From: Paracoccaceae bacterium
Lineage (GTDB): Bacteria > Pseudomonadota > Alphaproteobacteria > Rhodobacterales > Rhodobacteraceae
Assembly: GCA_022822495.1 (NCBI GenBank)
Contig: JAJEBQ010000055.1
Location: forward strand, 1-60,413
Direction of reading: 5' to 3'
Length of the DNA stretch: 60,413 bases
The position numbers and the translations under genes were made by a program. The notes under the pieces are model-generated. The model saw only the letters and a list, made by a program, of their open reading frames with translations, was not told the DNA's origin and ran no database searches. Shown here piece by piece: positions 44,097 to 52,592 of this stretch; the first letter of the stretch is position 1, and every line of letters starts with the position of its first letter.

Positions 44097-45059
44097 ATGT
44101 TCGCAATCAAGGATAAATGGGTCTGGGATTTCTGGTTTGTCCAGGAAAATGATATCTGGCATATGTATTATCTGATGGCTCCTAAATCCCTGCCTGACCC
44201 TGATCTCCGCCATTGGAATGTTTCCATTGGTCATGCAACATCCAAAGACCTGATCAATTGGGAAGATCGAGGAAAATGTTTTGAACCATCATCCGGCCCC
44301 TCTTGGGATGATTATACAACCTGGACCGGTTCCGTAATAAGAAACGGAAATGAGTGGCATTTATTCTATACAGGTACTTCCAAAGCAGAACAGGGAAAGA
44401 AGCAACGGATCGGGCATGCCATAAGTAAAAATTTGCACAACTGGCAAAGAGTGGGGAAAGGATTGGCACTTGACATAGACCCCAATCATTACGAAGAATA
44501 TACACCAGGATGGTGGCATGACAGAGCAATGAGAGACCCCTATGTCATCAAAAATCCTAATGATAACGGATGGCTTATGTACTATACAGCCAGGATTCCA
44601 GGTACAAATGAAACTAACGAGGGCGGGGCTATCGGGCTAGCAAAATCCAGCAATCTTAACGATTGGGAACATCTCCCTCCAGCATTTGCCGGGGGATTCG
44701 GGCAACTTGAAGTTCCGCAGGTTTTGGAAATTAATGGTAAGTGGTATTGTCTGTTCACAACCATGAAAGATCATTGGTCTGAAAACTATAAAATGTCATA
44801 CAACAAAAAAGGTGTTACAGGGACACACTATCTTATAAGCGATCATCCCGAAGGCCCCTGGAAGATCGCACCGGGGGAATTTTTAGATGGGCAAGACCCA
44901 TGTAGACGATATTCAGGAAAAATAGTTCAAGTGGGTGGCACCTACCTCTTTATTAGTTTTCTAGATCAGGGACCCAATAATGAATTTCTAGGAGCAATTG
45001 ACGACCCACTTTCAGTTACAATTACAAATGATGGTCTATTGAAGGTGAATGATGTTTAA
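44097..45059 (+). CDS. Glycoside hydrolase of the GH32/GH68/GH43-like five-bladed propeller fold
   Basis: A 320-residue intracellular glycosidase, with no signal peptide. The start ATG follows AAGGAGAGG, so the longer upstream frame is rejected. The three acidic residues of clan GH-J can be placed: D11 in WVWDFWF as nucleophile, RDP at 146-148 as transition-state stabiliser, and E205 in QLEVPQVL as acid/base. WNVSIGHATSKDLINWEDRG is a typical blade repeat. Substrates in this group are fructosides or arabinosides. It is divergent from the third sugar ABC operon and probably acts on what that operon imports. Confidence 0.82.
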   Translation: MFAIKDKWVWDFWFVQENDIWHMYYLMAPKSLPDPDLRHWNVSIGHATSKDLINWEDRGKCFEPSSGPSWDDYTTWTGSVIRNGNEWHLFYTGTSKAEQGKKQRIGHAISKNLHNWQRVGKGLALDIDPNHYEEYTPGWWHDRAMRDPYVIKNPNDNGWLMYYTARIPGTNETNEGGAIGLAKSSNLNDWEHLPPAFAGGFGQLEVPQVLEINGKWYCLFTTMKDHWSENYKMSYNKKGVTGTHYLISDHPEGPWKIAPGEFLDGQDPCRRYSGKIVQVGGTYLFISFLDQGPNNEFLGAIDDPLSVTITNDGLLKVNDV

Positions 45060-45273
45060 CCGCTCCATTTCAAAAAGTTGTGAATTCTTGATATGGAGTG
45101 CTGCTAACTTGATGGAATCAAACGAGAAACAAGATGAAGAAGTTTGTTCCGCATCTGAGATTTGCAATTATTTATCCACAATAAAATGTGGGTTGCAGAT
45201 ATTTAACGGTATGAAGTTTCACACCTTACTGGTAACTGGAAATCAAAATTTGAATGTTTAGAGAGGTATTCTG

Positions 45274-47760
45274 ATGAAGTCAAATGTTAGGGCTTTAGTG
45301 GTTGGAGGTGGTGCAGTAGGTACGGCAATTGCTTATCATCTGGCCAAGGCAGGGTGGGAGGACATTGCACTACTCGAAAGGGATTCCCTGACATCTGGGT
45401 CAACTTGGCATGCCGCAGGCTTATTGCCGTTGTTCAACATGAGCTATGCAACGAGTCATATCCATGATTATTCGGTCAAGTTTTACAAGGAACTTGAAGA
45501 AGAAACTGGTTTGAATCCAGGTTTTTCAATCGTAGGTAACCTTCGCATGGCCCAGTCTCAGGACAGAATGGATGAATTCATGCTGTACGCCTCAACCGCC
45601 GAAACTGTTGGAATTCCATATGAGTGGCTCACTCCCAGTCAAATCAGTGACAGGTATCCACTGGTTAGAACTGATGATTTAAAAGGAGCACTTTATCATC
45701 CCACCGATGGTTACATCAATCCAGCCGATGTTACTCAAGCCATGGCCAAGGGAGCGAGGCAAAGAGGTGTATCGATTGAAACCAAATATCAAGTAGATTC
45801 CTACACTTGGACAGGTGGAGATTGGTTGGTGCAGGGATCCATTCTGGAAGAAAAGGGTGGAAACCTCGTGAAGAGTGATGATAGGTTTCGAATAAGAGCC
45901 GATCATGTGATTACAGCAACTGGAAATTATGCCCAACTGACTGCCAGGCAATTGGGAATCAAGATACCCGCCATACCGGTAGAACACCAATATATTGTAA
46001 CGGAACCAGATCCAAAACTTGTTAAGTGGAGACAAACACATCCTGAACATCCGGTCCTTCGAGATGCAGATGCCAAATGGTATGTACGTGAGGAGAGAGG
46101 AGGTTGGATACTTGGTCCTTACGAAAAGGGTGCTCCGTCCCGATTCGAATATGACGTTCCCTCAAGTTTCCGAGCTGATTTGTTTGAGTTGGATTTGGAT
46201 CGAATTGAGGTTGAATATGAATCCATGATTCACCGTATTCCTTCAACAGAAACAGCCGGTCTTAAGGATGATTTCAACGGTCCAATTTGTTATACCCCTG
46301 ATGGCAACCCCTTGGTAGGACCTGCTCCAGGTTTGCGAAACATGTGGTTGGCAGAAGGTTTTTCCTTTGGCATAACAGCTGCTGGTGGTACTGGATATTA
46401 CCTGGCTCAAATGATAGTTGATGGTGAAGCCGAAATTGATATGGCCTCCCTTGATCCAAAACGATACAGCGACTGGATAACAACGGAATACTCGGCCAGA
46501 AAAAACGAAGAATGCTACGAGCATGTCTATGTTCTTCATCATCCGGATGAAGAAAGAGAAGCGTGTCGACCGTTACGAACAACACCTTGTTATGACAGAA
46601 TGAGAGTAAGAGGTGCTCAATTTGGGCAAGTTAATGGATGGGAAAGACCAAATTATTTTGCACCACCAGATTTTGATGATAAGAAATCCAGATCCTTCCG
46701 GAAAGGTGGATGGGTTCAATATGCAATTGAGGAAGCCAAGGCCGTACGAAACCAGGTGGGTTTGTTTGATGCGTCGGCCTTTACCAAGCATCTGGTAAGA
46801 GGACCTGGTGCGACTGATTTTCTGGATTGGTTCACCTGCAACAAACTTCCAAGGGTTGGGCGGGTCAACCTAACCTATGCTTTGACTTCCTTTGGAACAA
46901 CGAGAACAGAATACACCATCGTCCGTTTGGACAGGGATGAATATTATCTGATTTCAGCTGGCGCTTGGTCTGCCTATGATGGTGACTATTTGCGAAAAGC
47001 TGCCCAGAAATGGGAACAGGAATTTGATCATGTGGATATCCATGAAATTACCAATCAATGGGGGGTTTTTGTCGTTGCAGGCCCCGATTCCCGCAATGTC
47101 TTGGCTGAAATTGTTTGTGATGCCGAAGAGCCTCATGCAGTTTTGGGAAACGACAGGTTCCCCTGGTTATCCTACCGGGACATTGAACTTGGTATGTGTC
47201 CAGTTAGAGCCTTGCGCGTATCCTATACGGGGGCACTTGGATGGGAACTGCACCACCCCATGGAAATGCAAAATTACCTTTTTGACCTTCTGGAGAATGC
47301 GGGCCGAAATCATGGCATGAAATTTTTTGGAGCCAGAGCTCAAAATTGGCTCAGATTGGAAAAAAGTTATAAAGCTTTTGGCAATGAGTTGGGTCGTGAT
47401 GCAACTCCACTCGAAGGAGGGTTGGAGCGATTCATTGATTTTTCGAAGGATTTTTACGGCAAAGAATCCATGCTTGAGATTGGAATCAGGTCTAAATGTG
47501 CCACTTTTTTAATTGACGGGCCGGATGATGCAATTCCATGGGGACGGGAGGCGCTTTACCACGATGGTAAGATGGTTGGCAGGCTTACTTCAGGAGGTTG
47601 GTCCGTCCAATTCAACCGGTCAATAGGACTCGGTTATACCAATCCCGAACTTACCGTTCCAGGTACCAAATTGAAGGTAAAAATGCTGGATAAATTATGG
47701 GATGCAATAGTTACCAACGACAGCCCGTATGATCCAAAAAATCAGGAACTCAGGTCATGA
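45274..47760 (+). CDS. FAD-dependent dimethylglycine/sarcosine dehydrogenase-like protein with GcvT domain
   Basis: An 828-residue flavoprotein with three parts: an N-terminal DAO-type FAD fold (VVGGGAVGTAIAYHLAKAGW), a middle linker domain, and a C-terminal aminomethyltransferase-like folate domain (VSYTGALGWELHHPMEMQNYLFDLL, ATPLEGGLERFIDF). H46 in SGSTWHAAG is the residue that covalently carries FAD in dimethylglycine dehydrogenase. It would demethylate an N-methylated glycine and pass the C1 unit to tetrahydrofolate. ATG follows GAGAGG. It may work in the same C1 pathway as sarcosine oxidase. Confidence 0.88.
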   Translation: MKSNVRALVVGGGAVGTAIAYHLAKAGWEDIALLERDSLTSGSTWHAAGLLPLFNMSYATSHIHDYSVKFYKELEEETGLNPGFSIVGNLRMAQSQDRMDEFMLYASTAETVGIPYEWLTPSQISDRYPLVRTDDLKGALYHPTDGYINPADVTQAMAKGARQRGVSIETKYQVDSYTWTGGDWLVQGSILEEKGGNLVKSDDRFRIRADHVITATGNYAQLTARQLGIKIPAIPVEHQYIVTEPDPKLVKWRQTHPEHPVLRDADAKWYVREERGGWILGPYEKGAPSRFEYDVPSSFRADLFELDLDRIEVEYESMIHRIPSTETAGLKDDFNGPICYTPDGNPLVGPAPGLRNMWLAEGFSFGITAAGGTGYYLAQMIVDGEAEIDMASLDPKRYSDWITTEYSARKNEECYEHVYVLHHPDEEREACRPLRTTPCYDRMRVRGAQFGQVNGWERPNYFAPPDFDDKKSRSFRKGGWVQYAIEEAKAVRNQVGLFDASAFTKHLVRGPGATDFLDWFTCNKLPRVGRVNLTYALTSFGTTRTEYTIVRLDRDEYYLISAGAWSAYDGDYLRKAAQKWEQEFDHVDIHEITNQWGVFVVAGPDSRNVLAEIVCDAEEPHAVLGNDRFPWLSYRDIELGMCPVRALRVSYTGALGWELHHPMEMQNYLFDLLENAGRNHGMKFFGARAQNWLRLEKSYKAFGNELGRDATPLEGGLERFIDFSKDFYGKESMLEIGIRSKCATFLIDGPDDAIPWGREALYHDGKMVGRLTSGGWSVQFNRSIGLGYTNPELTVPGTKLKVKMLDKLWDAIVTNDSPYDPKNQELRS

Positions 47761-48604
47761 GACGGGAAACTTTATAATGGGACTTTAAAAAGGCATGGAT
47801 TAAATCCAAACTTTCCCATTCGTCAAGGAAGGGTACATGACCTCTTAGCGAGACTTCTTTATACATCCCATCAGGGAATCTTTTCAACATTTTTTCTACC
47901 GTTTCTGCAGATAAAATGTCTGAGTTTTTACCTCTGATTATGCCATAGTGTGTATGTCGCAGGATTTCGAATTCTTGCCAGAGGTTCACATTTCCTGAAG
48001 CAAGGTATTGTTTGAATCCTTCACGCAATTTGGGATCGTAGTTAATTTTCAACCCTTCAGGTGTTTTGATATAATGTTTATTGGCTTCCTCGTACCAGCG
48101 TTTTTGAAGAACTCCAGTAAATCCTTCCGAGAATAGTTTTAAATTCTCTGCAGCTTCGGAAATGGTTTTTGCAGCAGGTTTTCGCCCGATATATTCGTTG
48201 ATTCTTTTTAAGCCGGTTCTCTCTATTTCGGGTCCAATATCATTAAAAATGATGCCAAGTACTCGCTCGGGGTCCAGATTAGCCATGATTACGGCGATAA
48301 TTCCTCCCCGTGAGGTTCCTATTATTGGAGCAGAGCCAATATCCAGCAGATCCATCAATTGCAGAATATCCTTAGCTTCAGTCAAGGCATTATAGTTCTC
48401 CGGATCCTTATCCCAATCGGACATGCCTCGTCCCCTGTAATCGGGGCAAATTAAAGCGTATTTATTGAGGTGTGGGGCTAGATAGTCAAAATCAGTTGAG
48501 TTACGCGTTATCCCAGGAAGGCAAATGACAGGTGCGCCGGTAAACTTCCCCATTATTCTGTAAGCTAACTTCAAGCCATCATGTGATATATAGTATGAAA
48601 CCAT
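47750..48604 (-). CDS. Alpha/beta hydrolase
   Basis: A 284-residue serine hydrolase. HDGLKLAYRIMG opens the fold; VICLPGITRNSTDFDYLAPHL holds the oxyanion region; GTSRGGIIAVI gives the nucleophile elbow (Ser in GxSxG); and the C-terminal SLRGHVPFLDEWESL carries the catalytic His. PDYRGRGMSDWD is the usual fold landmark. It overlaps the end of the convergent flavoprotein gene by 11 nt. Substrate unknown; an ester or lactone is likely. Confidence 0.88.
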   Translation of the reverse strand: MVSYYISHDGLKLAYRIMGKFTGAPVICLPGITRNSTDFDYLAPHLNKYALICPDYRGRGMSDWDKDPENYNALTEAKDILQLMDLLDIGSAPIIGTSRGGIIAVIMANLDPERVLGIIFNDIGPEIERTGLKRINEYIGRKPAAKTISEAAENLKLFSEGFTGVLQKRWYEEANKHYIKTPEGLKINYDPKLREGFKQYLASGNVNLWQEFEILRHTHYGIIRGKNSDILSAETVEKMLKRFPDGMYKEVSLRGHVPFLDEWESLDLIHAFLKSHYKVSRLMT

Positions 48605-48924
48605 GGTAGTCCCCTTGATCAGTGTCTTCGAAAGCCAGGACAGAATTTATTTATTGACACAGATAGCCGTAGAGGTCGTCAAACCAAATTTTGGTCACTA
48701 TTGCATGGTCAGAAAAACCAGAGTTCAGACAATCACAGCAGTCAATCAATCTTTAAAATTTTTTCAATCTGCAATGTAGTGGGGGACTGACCACATTATA
48801 ACCCTTCAATACATTAATGCACCAGCATAAGATATTCATTGGAATTCAAAACGGATGGACTTACTGCCTTCACTTGGTTATTTCTTATCCAATGCGCTCA
48901 ATTCAATTACAACCTGGTGTCTGA
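48605..48924. other. Intergenic stretch, nothing recognised
   Basis: About 320 bp between two minus-strand genes. No coding frame with a credible start and no RNA structure was noticed. It should carry the alpha/beta hydrolase promoter at its left part and the end of the haloacid dehalogenase transcript at its right. Confidence 0.4.
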
Positions 48925-49614
48925 CTATACCCTTTTTACCAATCCTGGTACCTTGATCAAGGATGACAAGATAAAATCTGGTGTCCAGGGAAAGCGGTCA
49001 ATGGGATCATTGGCACGGTTTGCCCAAGCGGTTAAAAATCCAAACCCCTTGGCTGCCGCAGCATCCCACCCATTAGAGGAAATAAACAACACCTCTTCGG
49101 GTAGACAGTTATATCTCTTTAACACCAATTCATAAACTTTCGGCGATGGTTTGAATATCCCGACCTCTTCAACACTCAAAAGATCTTCCAGGTATTTCCC
49201 AATATGAGAAGCTTCAACAGCAGATTTTAACATTTGGGGAGATCCGTTGGAGAGAATTACAGCAGGTATGGGTAGGGTATGCAATTCGGCCAGAACCTTT
49301 GGAACTTCTGGATAAACCTCCAACTCCCGGTAAAGGTCAAGCAGGCGGGTTCTTAATTCCGTATCATTGTGGAGATTGGATTTTTCAAGAGACCAATCAA
49401 GACTTTCACAAGTTATCGTCCAAAAATCGGCATGCTCACCGGTGATGGCTCGTATCCAAGTATACTGAAGCTGTTTCAAACGCCAGTTTTCAGCAACTGT
49501 TCGACTGTAATTTCCGCCAGTTTTCTTGTCATAATCCTTAAGCGCTATACGAGCTGCTGATGACAAGTCAAATAAAGTTCCATAAGCATCAAACGCACAG
49601 ACCTTAATAGTCAT
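48925..49614 (-). CDS. HAD-superfamily haloacid dehalogenase, type II
   Basis: A 229-residue enzyme of the L-2-haloacid dehalogenase type. The nucleophile Asp is in VCAFDAYGTLFDLSS, Ser/Asn in VILSNGSPQM, Lys in GIFKPSPKVYELV and the C-terminal Asp region FISSNGWDAAAAKGFGFLTAW. The S-S-N-G-W-D segment is diagnostic of the type II group, which hydrolyses 2-haloacids by inversion. ATG at 49614 is preferred, directly before the domain; an upstream in-frame start adds 11 residues. It may handle halogenated metabolites, but nothing links it to the halogenase 9 kb away. Confidence 0.9.
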   Translation of the reverse strand: MTIKVCAFDAYGTLFDLSSAARIALKDYDKKTGGNYSRTVAENWRLKQLQYTWIRAITGEHADFWTITCESLDWSLEKSNLHNDTELRTRLLDLYRELEVYPEVPKVLAELHTLPIPAVILSNGSPQMLKSAVEASHIGKYLEDLLSVEEVGIFKPSPKVYELVLKRYNCLPEEVLFISSNGWDAAAAKGFGFLTAWANRANDPIDRFPWTPDFILSSLIKVPGLVKRV

Positions 49615-49834
49615 TAACAGCCCTTTCATATAAGTATCCCGAAACAACGTGGGAGAATAAGGAGATTATTTACTGGTATATGTTTTAACTTTCGGCTTAA
49701 AAATTACAAACATATAACCCATGATTGGGAGATAACTTACTCAGAAGTGTTTGGTCATTTGAAACAAGAATCGTATAGGTTGAAGAGCCGTTAAATGTTT
49801 GGTATTGAACTGGTCATATTGACTAACCAATTTT

Positions 49835-50659
49835 ATGAATACTGAACGAAAAAGTTGGCGGGACGATGAAATCGAAATCATCGTTATGGATTACTTTGCA
49901 ATGCTCCAGCTTGAGCTAACTGGAAAGAAATATGTCAAAGCGGAACGAAACAGAATGCTCCAGCGTCAATTGGATCGTTCCAAAGGATCAATTGAATTTA
50001 AACATCAAAACATAAGTGCTGTTTTGGAAATGCTAGGCTTCCCTTACATTGAGGGATATAAACCAAGAAAAAATTTTCAGACAAAATTATTCGAGATAAT
50101 TGACCATCATTTAAGCGCTAGCAATTTGCTGGAGGTCATTTTCCAACCCGCATCATTTAAAATCCCAAGACAGGGTATGGAGTTTGTTGAACCGCCATCA
50201 AAGAATATCTTGCCGGATATAGTTGATCAAAAAATAACCCAAATGAAAAGGAAAATTGATTACGCAGGCCGAGATGCTCGTGCCAGAGCACTGGGAAAGG
50301 CGGGTGAGGAATACTTCTATCAATCGGAGCAAAACAGATTGTCAGAGATTGGGCGTGATGATCTTGCTGATAAAGTACGCTGGATATCGGAGGAGGATGG
50401 AGATGATGCCGGTTATGATATTCTGTCCTATACCGCAAATGGTGAAACGAGGTGTATGGAAGTCAAGACGACTAACGGTTTGATTAGGACACCATTCTAT
50501 ATAACCCGAAATGAATTGCGAGTGTCTGAAGAGAAATCAGATGTTTTCCGATTGGTAAGGCTTTACGATTTTGCCAGAAAGCCAGGGGCTTACCAGCTGA
50601 TACCGCCATTAAAAGATCACATTAATCTGCAAGCAACTCAATATCTCGCAAGTTTTTAA
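49835..50659 (+). CDS. DUF3883-domain protein with a PD-(D/E)XK-like motif
   Basis: A 274-residue protein. The N-terminal half (SWRDDEIEIIVMDYFAMLQLEL, then MLQRQLDRSKGSIEFKHQN) is a conserved helical domain seen in restriction-associated proteins. The C-terminal half is DUF3883: GKAGEEYFYQSEQNRL, GDDAGYDILSYTANG and CMEVKTTNG. Asp in GYDI and Glu/Lys in EVKT fit a PD-(D/E)XK nuclease fold, so DNA cleavage is possible. No methyltransferase or helicase partner lies nearby. It stands alone between a dehalogenase and a broken oxygenase gene. Confidence 0.8.
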   Translation: MNTERKSWRDDEIEIIVMDYFAMLQLELTGKKYVKAERNRMLQRQLDRSKGSIEFKHQNISAVLEMLGFPYIEGYKPRKNFQTKLFEIIDHHLSASNLLEVIFQPASFKIPRQGMEFVEPPSKNILPDIVDQKITQMKRKIDYAGRDARARALGKAGEEYFYQSEQNRLSEIGRDDLADKVRWISEEDGDDAGYDILSYTANGETRCMEVKTTNGLIRTPFYITRNELRVSEEKSDVFRLVRLYDFARKPGAYQLIPPLKDHINLQATQYLASF

Positions 50660-50771
50660 AGGTCGGAATTTCTACTATTTCGTTTCTTCAGATGTTGAAC
50701 AGACCAGATTCATTCTCAGCACCGGCGCTTAAAACTGTTTCCTTATATCCCATGGTATCACCGTACAGGTC

Positions 50772-51200
50772 TCACTCCTCCTTCTCAAAAAAAGTTGTAG
50801 GTGGTGGTGCTACATTAATCCAGTTTTTAAAGGAATCGAGACCTCTGACCAGCATTGCATAGTCAGAACCTAGAGTGTCTCGAACGCGCTCAGGTGTGAC
50901 ATACCTGATAACTATGGCCATGCGTCGGTCATCAGAATTATTGGGGCCTGATGCATGAAACATTCGTCCATGGTGAATTGACATCTCACCGGACTTCAAT
51001 GTGTTCAGAACCGCATCGTCTTCATTAACATCGACTGCAATTTCCTGACCTCTTGACAGGAGGTTATTTTCACTGAAAGTATCATTATAAGGAACAGGTT
51101 ACTGTTTATGAAAACCCGGTACAAAACGCATGCATCCAGCGGCTTTAGTTACATTTGCACTTTTACTTACGCCTCAGATGGCAAGCACAAAATCGTTCAA
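50772..51200 (-). pseudogene. Broken phytanoyl-CoA dioxygenase (PhyH) family gene
   Basis: The minus strand retains the second half of a PhyH-type iron/2-oxoglutarate oxygenase: VLAI, TGA (complement 51174-51176), VSKSANVTKAAGCMRFVPG then FHKQ, TAA (complement 51099-51101), PVPYNDTFSENNLLSRGQEI, then SGEMSIHHGRMFHASGPNNS ending at 50772. GCMRFVPG and H-x-G-x-x-x-H-x-S are family landmarks. Two in-frame stops and a missing N-terminus make it a pseudogene. The 5' boundary is uncertain. It lies just before the end of the RiPP operon. Confidence 0.75.
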
Positions 51201-51239
51201 GGAAGTCGTCTTGTTTGACTCAGGACTGTCTTGCTGTTG

Positions 51240-52592
51240 TTAGTGATCTAGGACTTCCAAAAGACAGACTAAGGCCTCAATACAAAAAGCTGTGGTCAAG
51301 GATTCTGATCCATGCACGAACTGGCCAAAGTTACCCCACATCAATTTTTGGTCTCCAAAGGCATAGAATTCGGGCCAACTTCCATCCTTGTGACGTGAAT
51401 TCAAGATGAATCTCGTATAATGTTCAGGGTCGATCAAGTCTAGCTGATTAACCGCATGCAATGAACTAATAGCTTGCGCCGTGAGAAGTACATTACCAAA
51501 ACCCACTTCAGGGTGATGGGATGCCATTATGTTTTCACCTAGAATTGGTCCCCAGTTGGCAAGCAAGGGGTTCGTTCGCTTGATTGCTCTGGCAATAGCG
51601 TAACAAATAGCAATAGTATCGGTATACCATTTGGAGGAATCATCCAGTTTCTTTTGTGCTAATAAGGATTCGAGCCAAATTTGAACATATTTGGTTTCCT
51701 CGCAATCGCCTAATAATGCAATGATATTGGCATTCACAACCGGATCCGCTTCCATGCGAAACTTTGACGCAACATCAGGTTCCTCTGGATTAAGTATCCA
51801 TGTATTGAATAATTTATCCTCATTCCGGTAAGTCAGGATCTTAGCCAAGTTTTGTCCAAGAGAAATCCACGGGTGATCTCCGACAACCAAGGCGCATAGG
51901 GTCGTGGAGTCCAAATCCGGGGGAAGGTGAAGATAATATCGCCACAAACCAGGAAACTCCATCATTGCAGTTATATACCGTTTTGCTGAAGCACAAAGCC
52001 GCTTGGCTTGGGGATGATCACAACTTTCCAAAGCCAAGGCAGCATACGCCGCTACAAACGGAGGTCTCTCGTAATGTCGAGGTACATCCGGTTTGGCAAT
52101 ATTGGTACGAATACAATACCAAGCCCCATGTTCGTTTATGGTTGTTTCCAGAAACTCCAAACCTTGGTCTATCGCTTGATAAATCCTTCTGATCAGAACT
52201 TTCCTGGAAACTTTATCCACCTTGGTCATCTTACGTTTCTTGACTGGGGATGGTACCGGATCGAACATTGTCCTCTGGAGAAATTCAAGTGAGGCCATTC
52301 CTGTTCGAGCGGCCTCTCTTTCCTCTTGTGAGGCCTGGCATTTTGGCGGAATGACCAAGTGGGAAATATTTTTAGCCTTTTCATGAATGTAAATTTCATG
52401 ATCATTGGGCAGTTTTATTTTTAACTCCTTTTCGATTGTTTCCTTCGGATTTACCAGCAGTCGAGATCTCAACGGGTCATCTTTTTCAGATTTATTAATG
52501 AGTATACTCAATGCCTTCATATTTTCCTTGGCTTGGGTATTTTTGACCGCGGTTTGCATGAAGGGATTTATGTGTTTTTCCTCTTGTGTCAC
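51240..52592 (-). CDS. NHLP-type RiPP leader domain fused to a terpene/squalene-cyclase-like alpha-alpha barrel
   Basis: A 450-residue protein with two parts. Residues about 26-98 form a nitrile-hydratase-like leader: LRSRLLVNPKETIEKELKIK, LPNDHEIYIHEKAKNISHLV, then IPPKCQASQEEREAARTG. This matches the precursor leader at 60168 block by block, including the residual terminal Gly. Residues about 130-450 look like a prenyltransferase/squalene-oxidase-repeat barrel: QGLEFLETTINEHGAWYC, LPPDLDSTTLCALV, DPVVNANIIALLG and a QW-like DGSW...SESLTTAFCIEAL. DLDSTT (226-231) resembles the DxDD acid motif of class II cyclases with the middle Asp kept. The gene overlaps the exporter gene by 4 nt. Function unknown; a maturation enzyme for the exported peptide is the best guess. 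Confidence 0.85.
   Translation of the reverse strand: MTQEEKHINPFMQTAVKNTQAKENMKALSILINKSEKDDPLRSRLLVNPKETIEKELKIKLPNDHEIYIHEKAKNISHLVIPPKCQASQEEREAARTGMASLEFLQRTMFDPVPSPVKKRKMTKVDKVSRKVLIRRIYQAIDQGLEFLETTINEHGAWYCIRTNIAKPDVPRHYERPPFVAAYAALALESCDHPQAKRLCASAKRYITAMMEFPGLWRYYLHLPPDLDSTTLCALVVGDHPWISLGQNLAKILTYRNEDKLFNTWILNPEEPDVASKFRMEADPVVNANIIALLGDCEETKYVQIWLESLLAQKKLDDSSKWYTDTIAICYAIARAIKRTNPLLANWGPILGENIMASHHPEVGFGNVLLTAQAISSLHAVNQLDLIDPEHYTRFILNSRHKDGSWPEFYAFGDQKLMWGNFGQFVHGSESLTTAFCIEALVCLLEVLDH

Noticed and set aside
45049..45261. 70-codon plus-strand frame between the glycosidase and flavoprotein genes
   Set aside because: Overlaps the glycosidase end, no ribosome binding site, no recognisable domain; probably chance.
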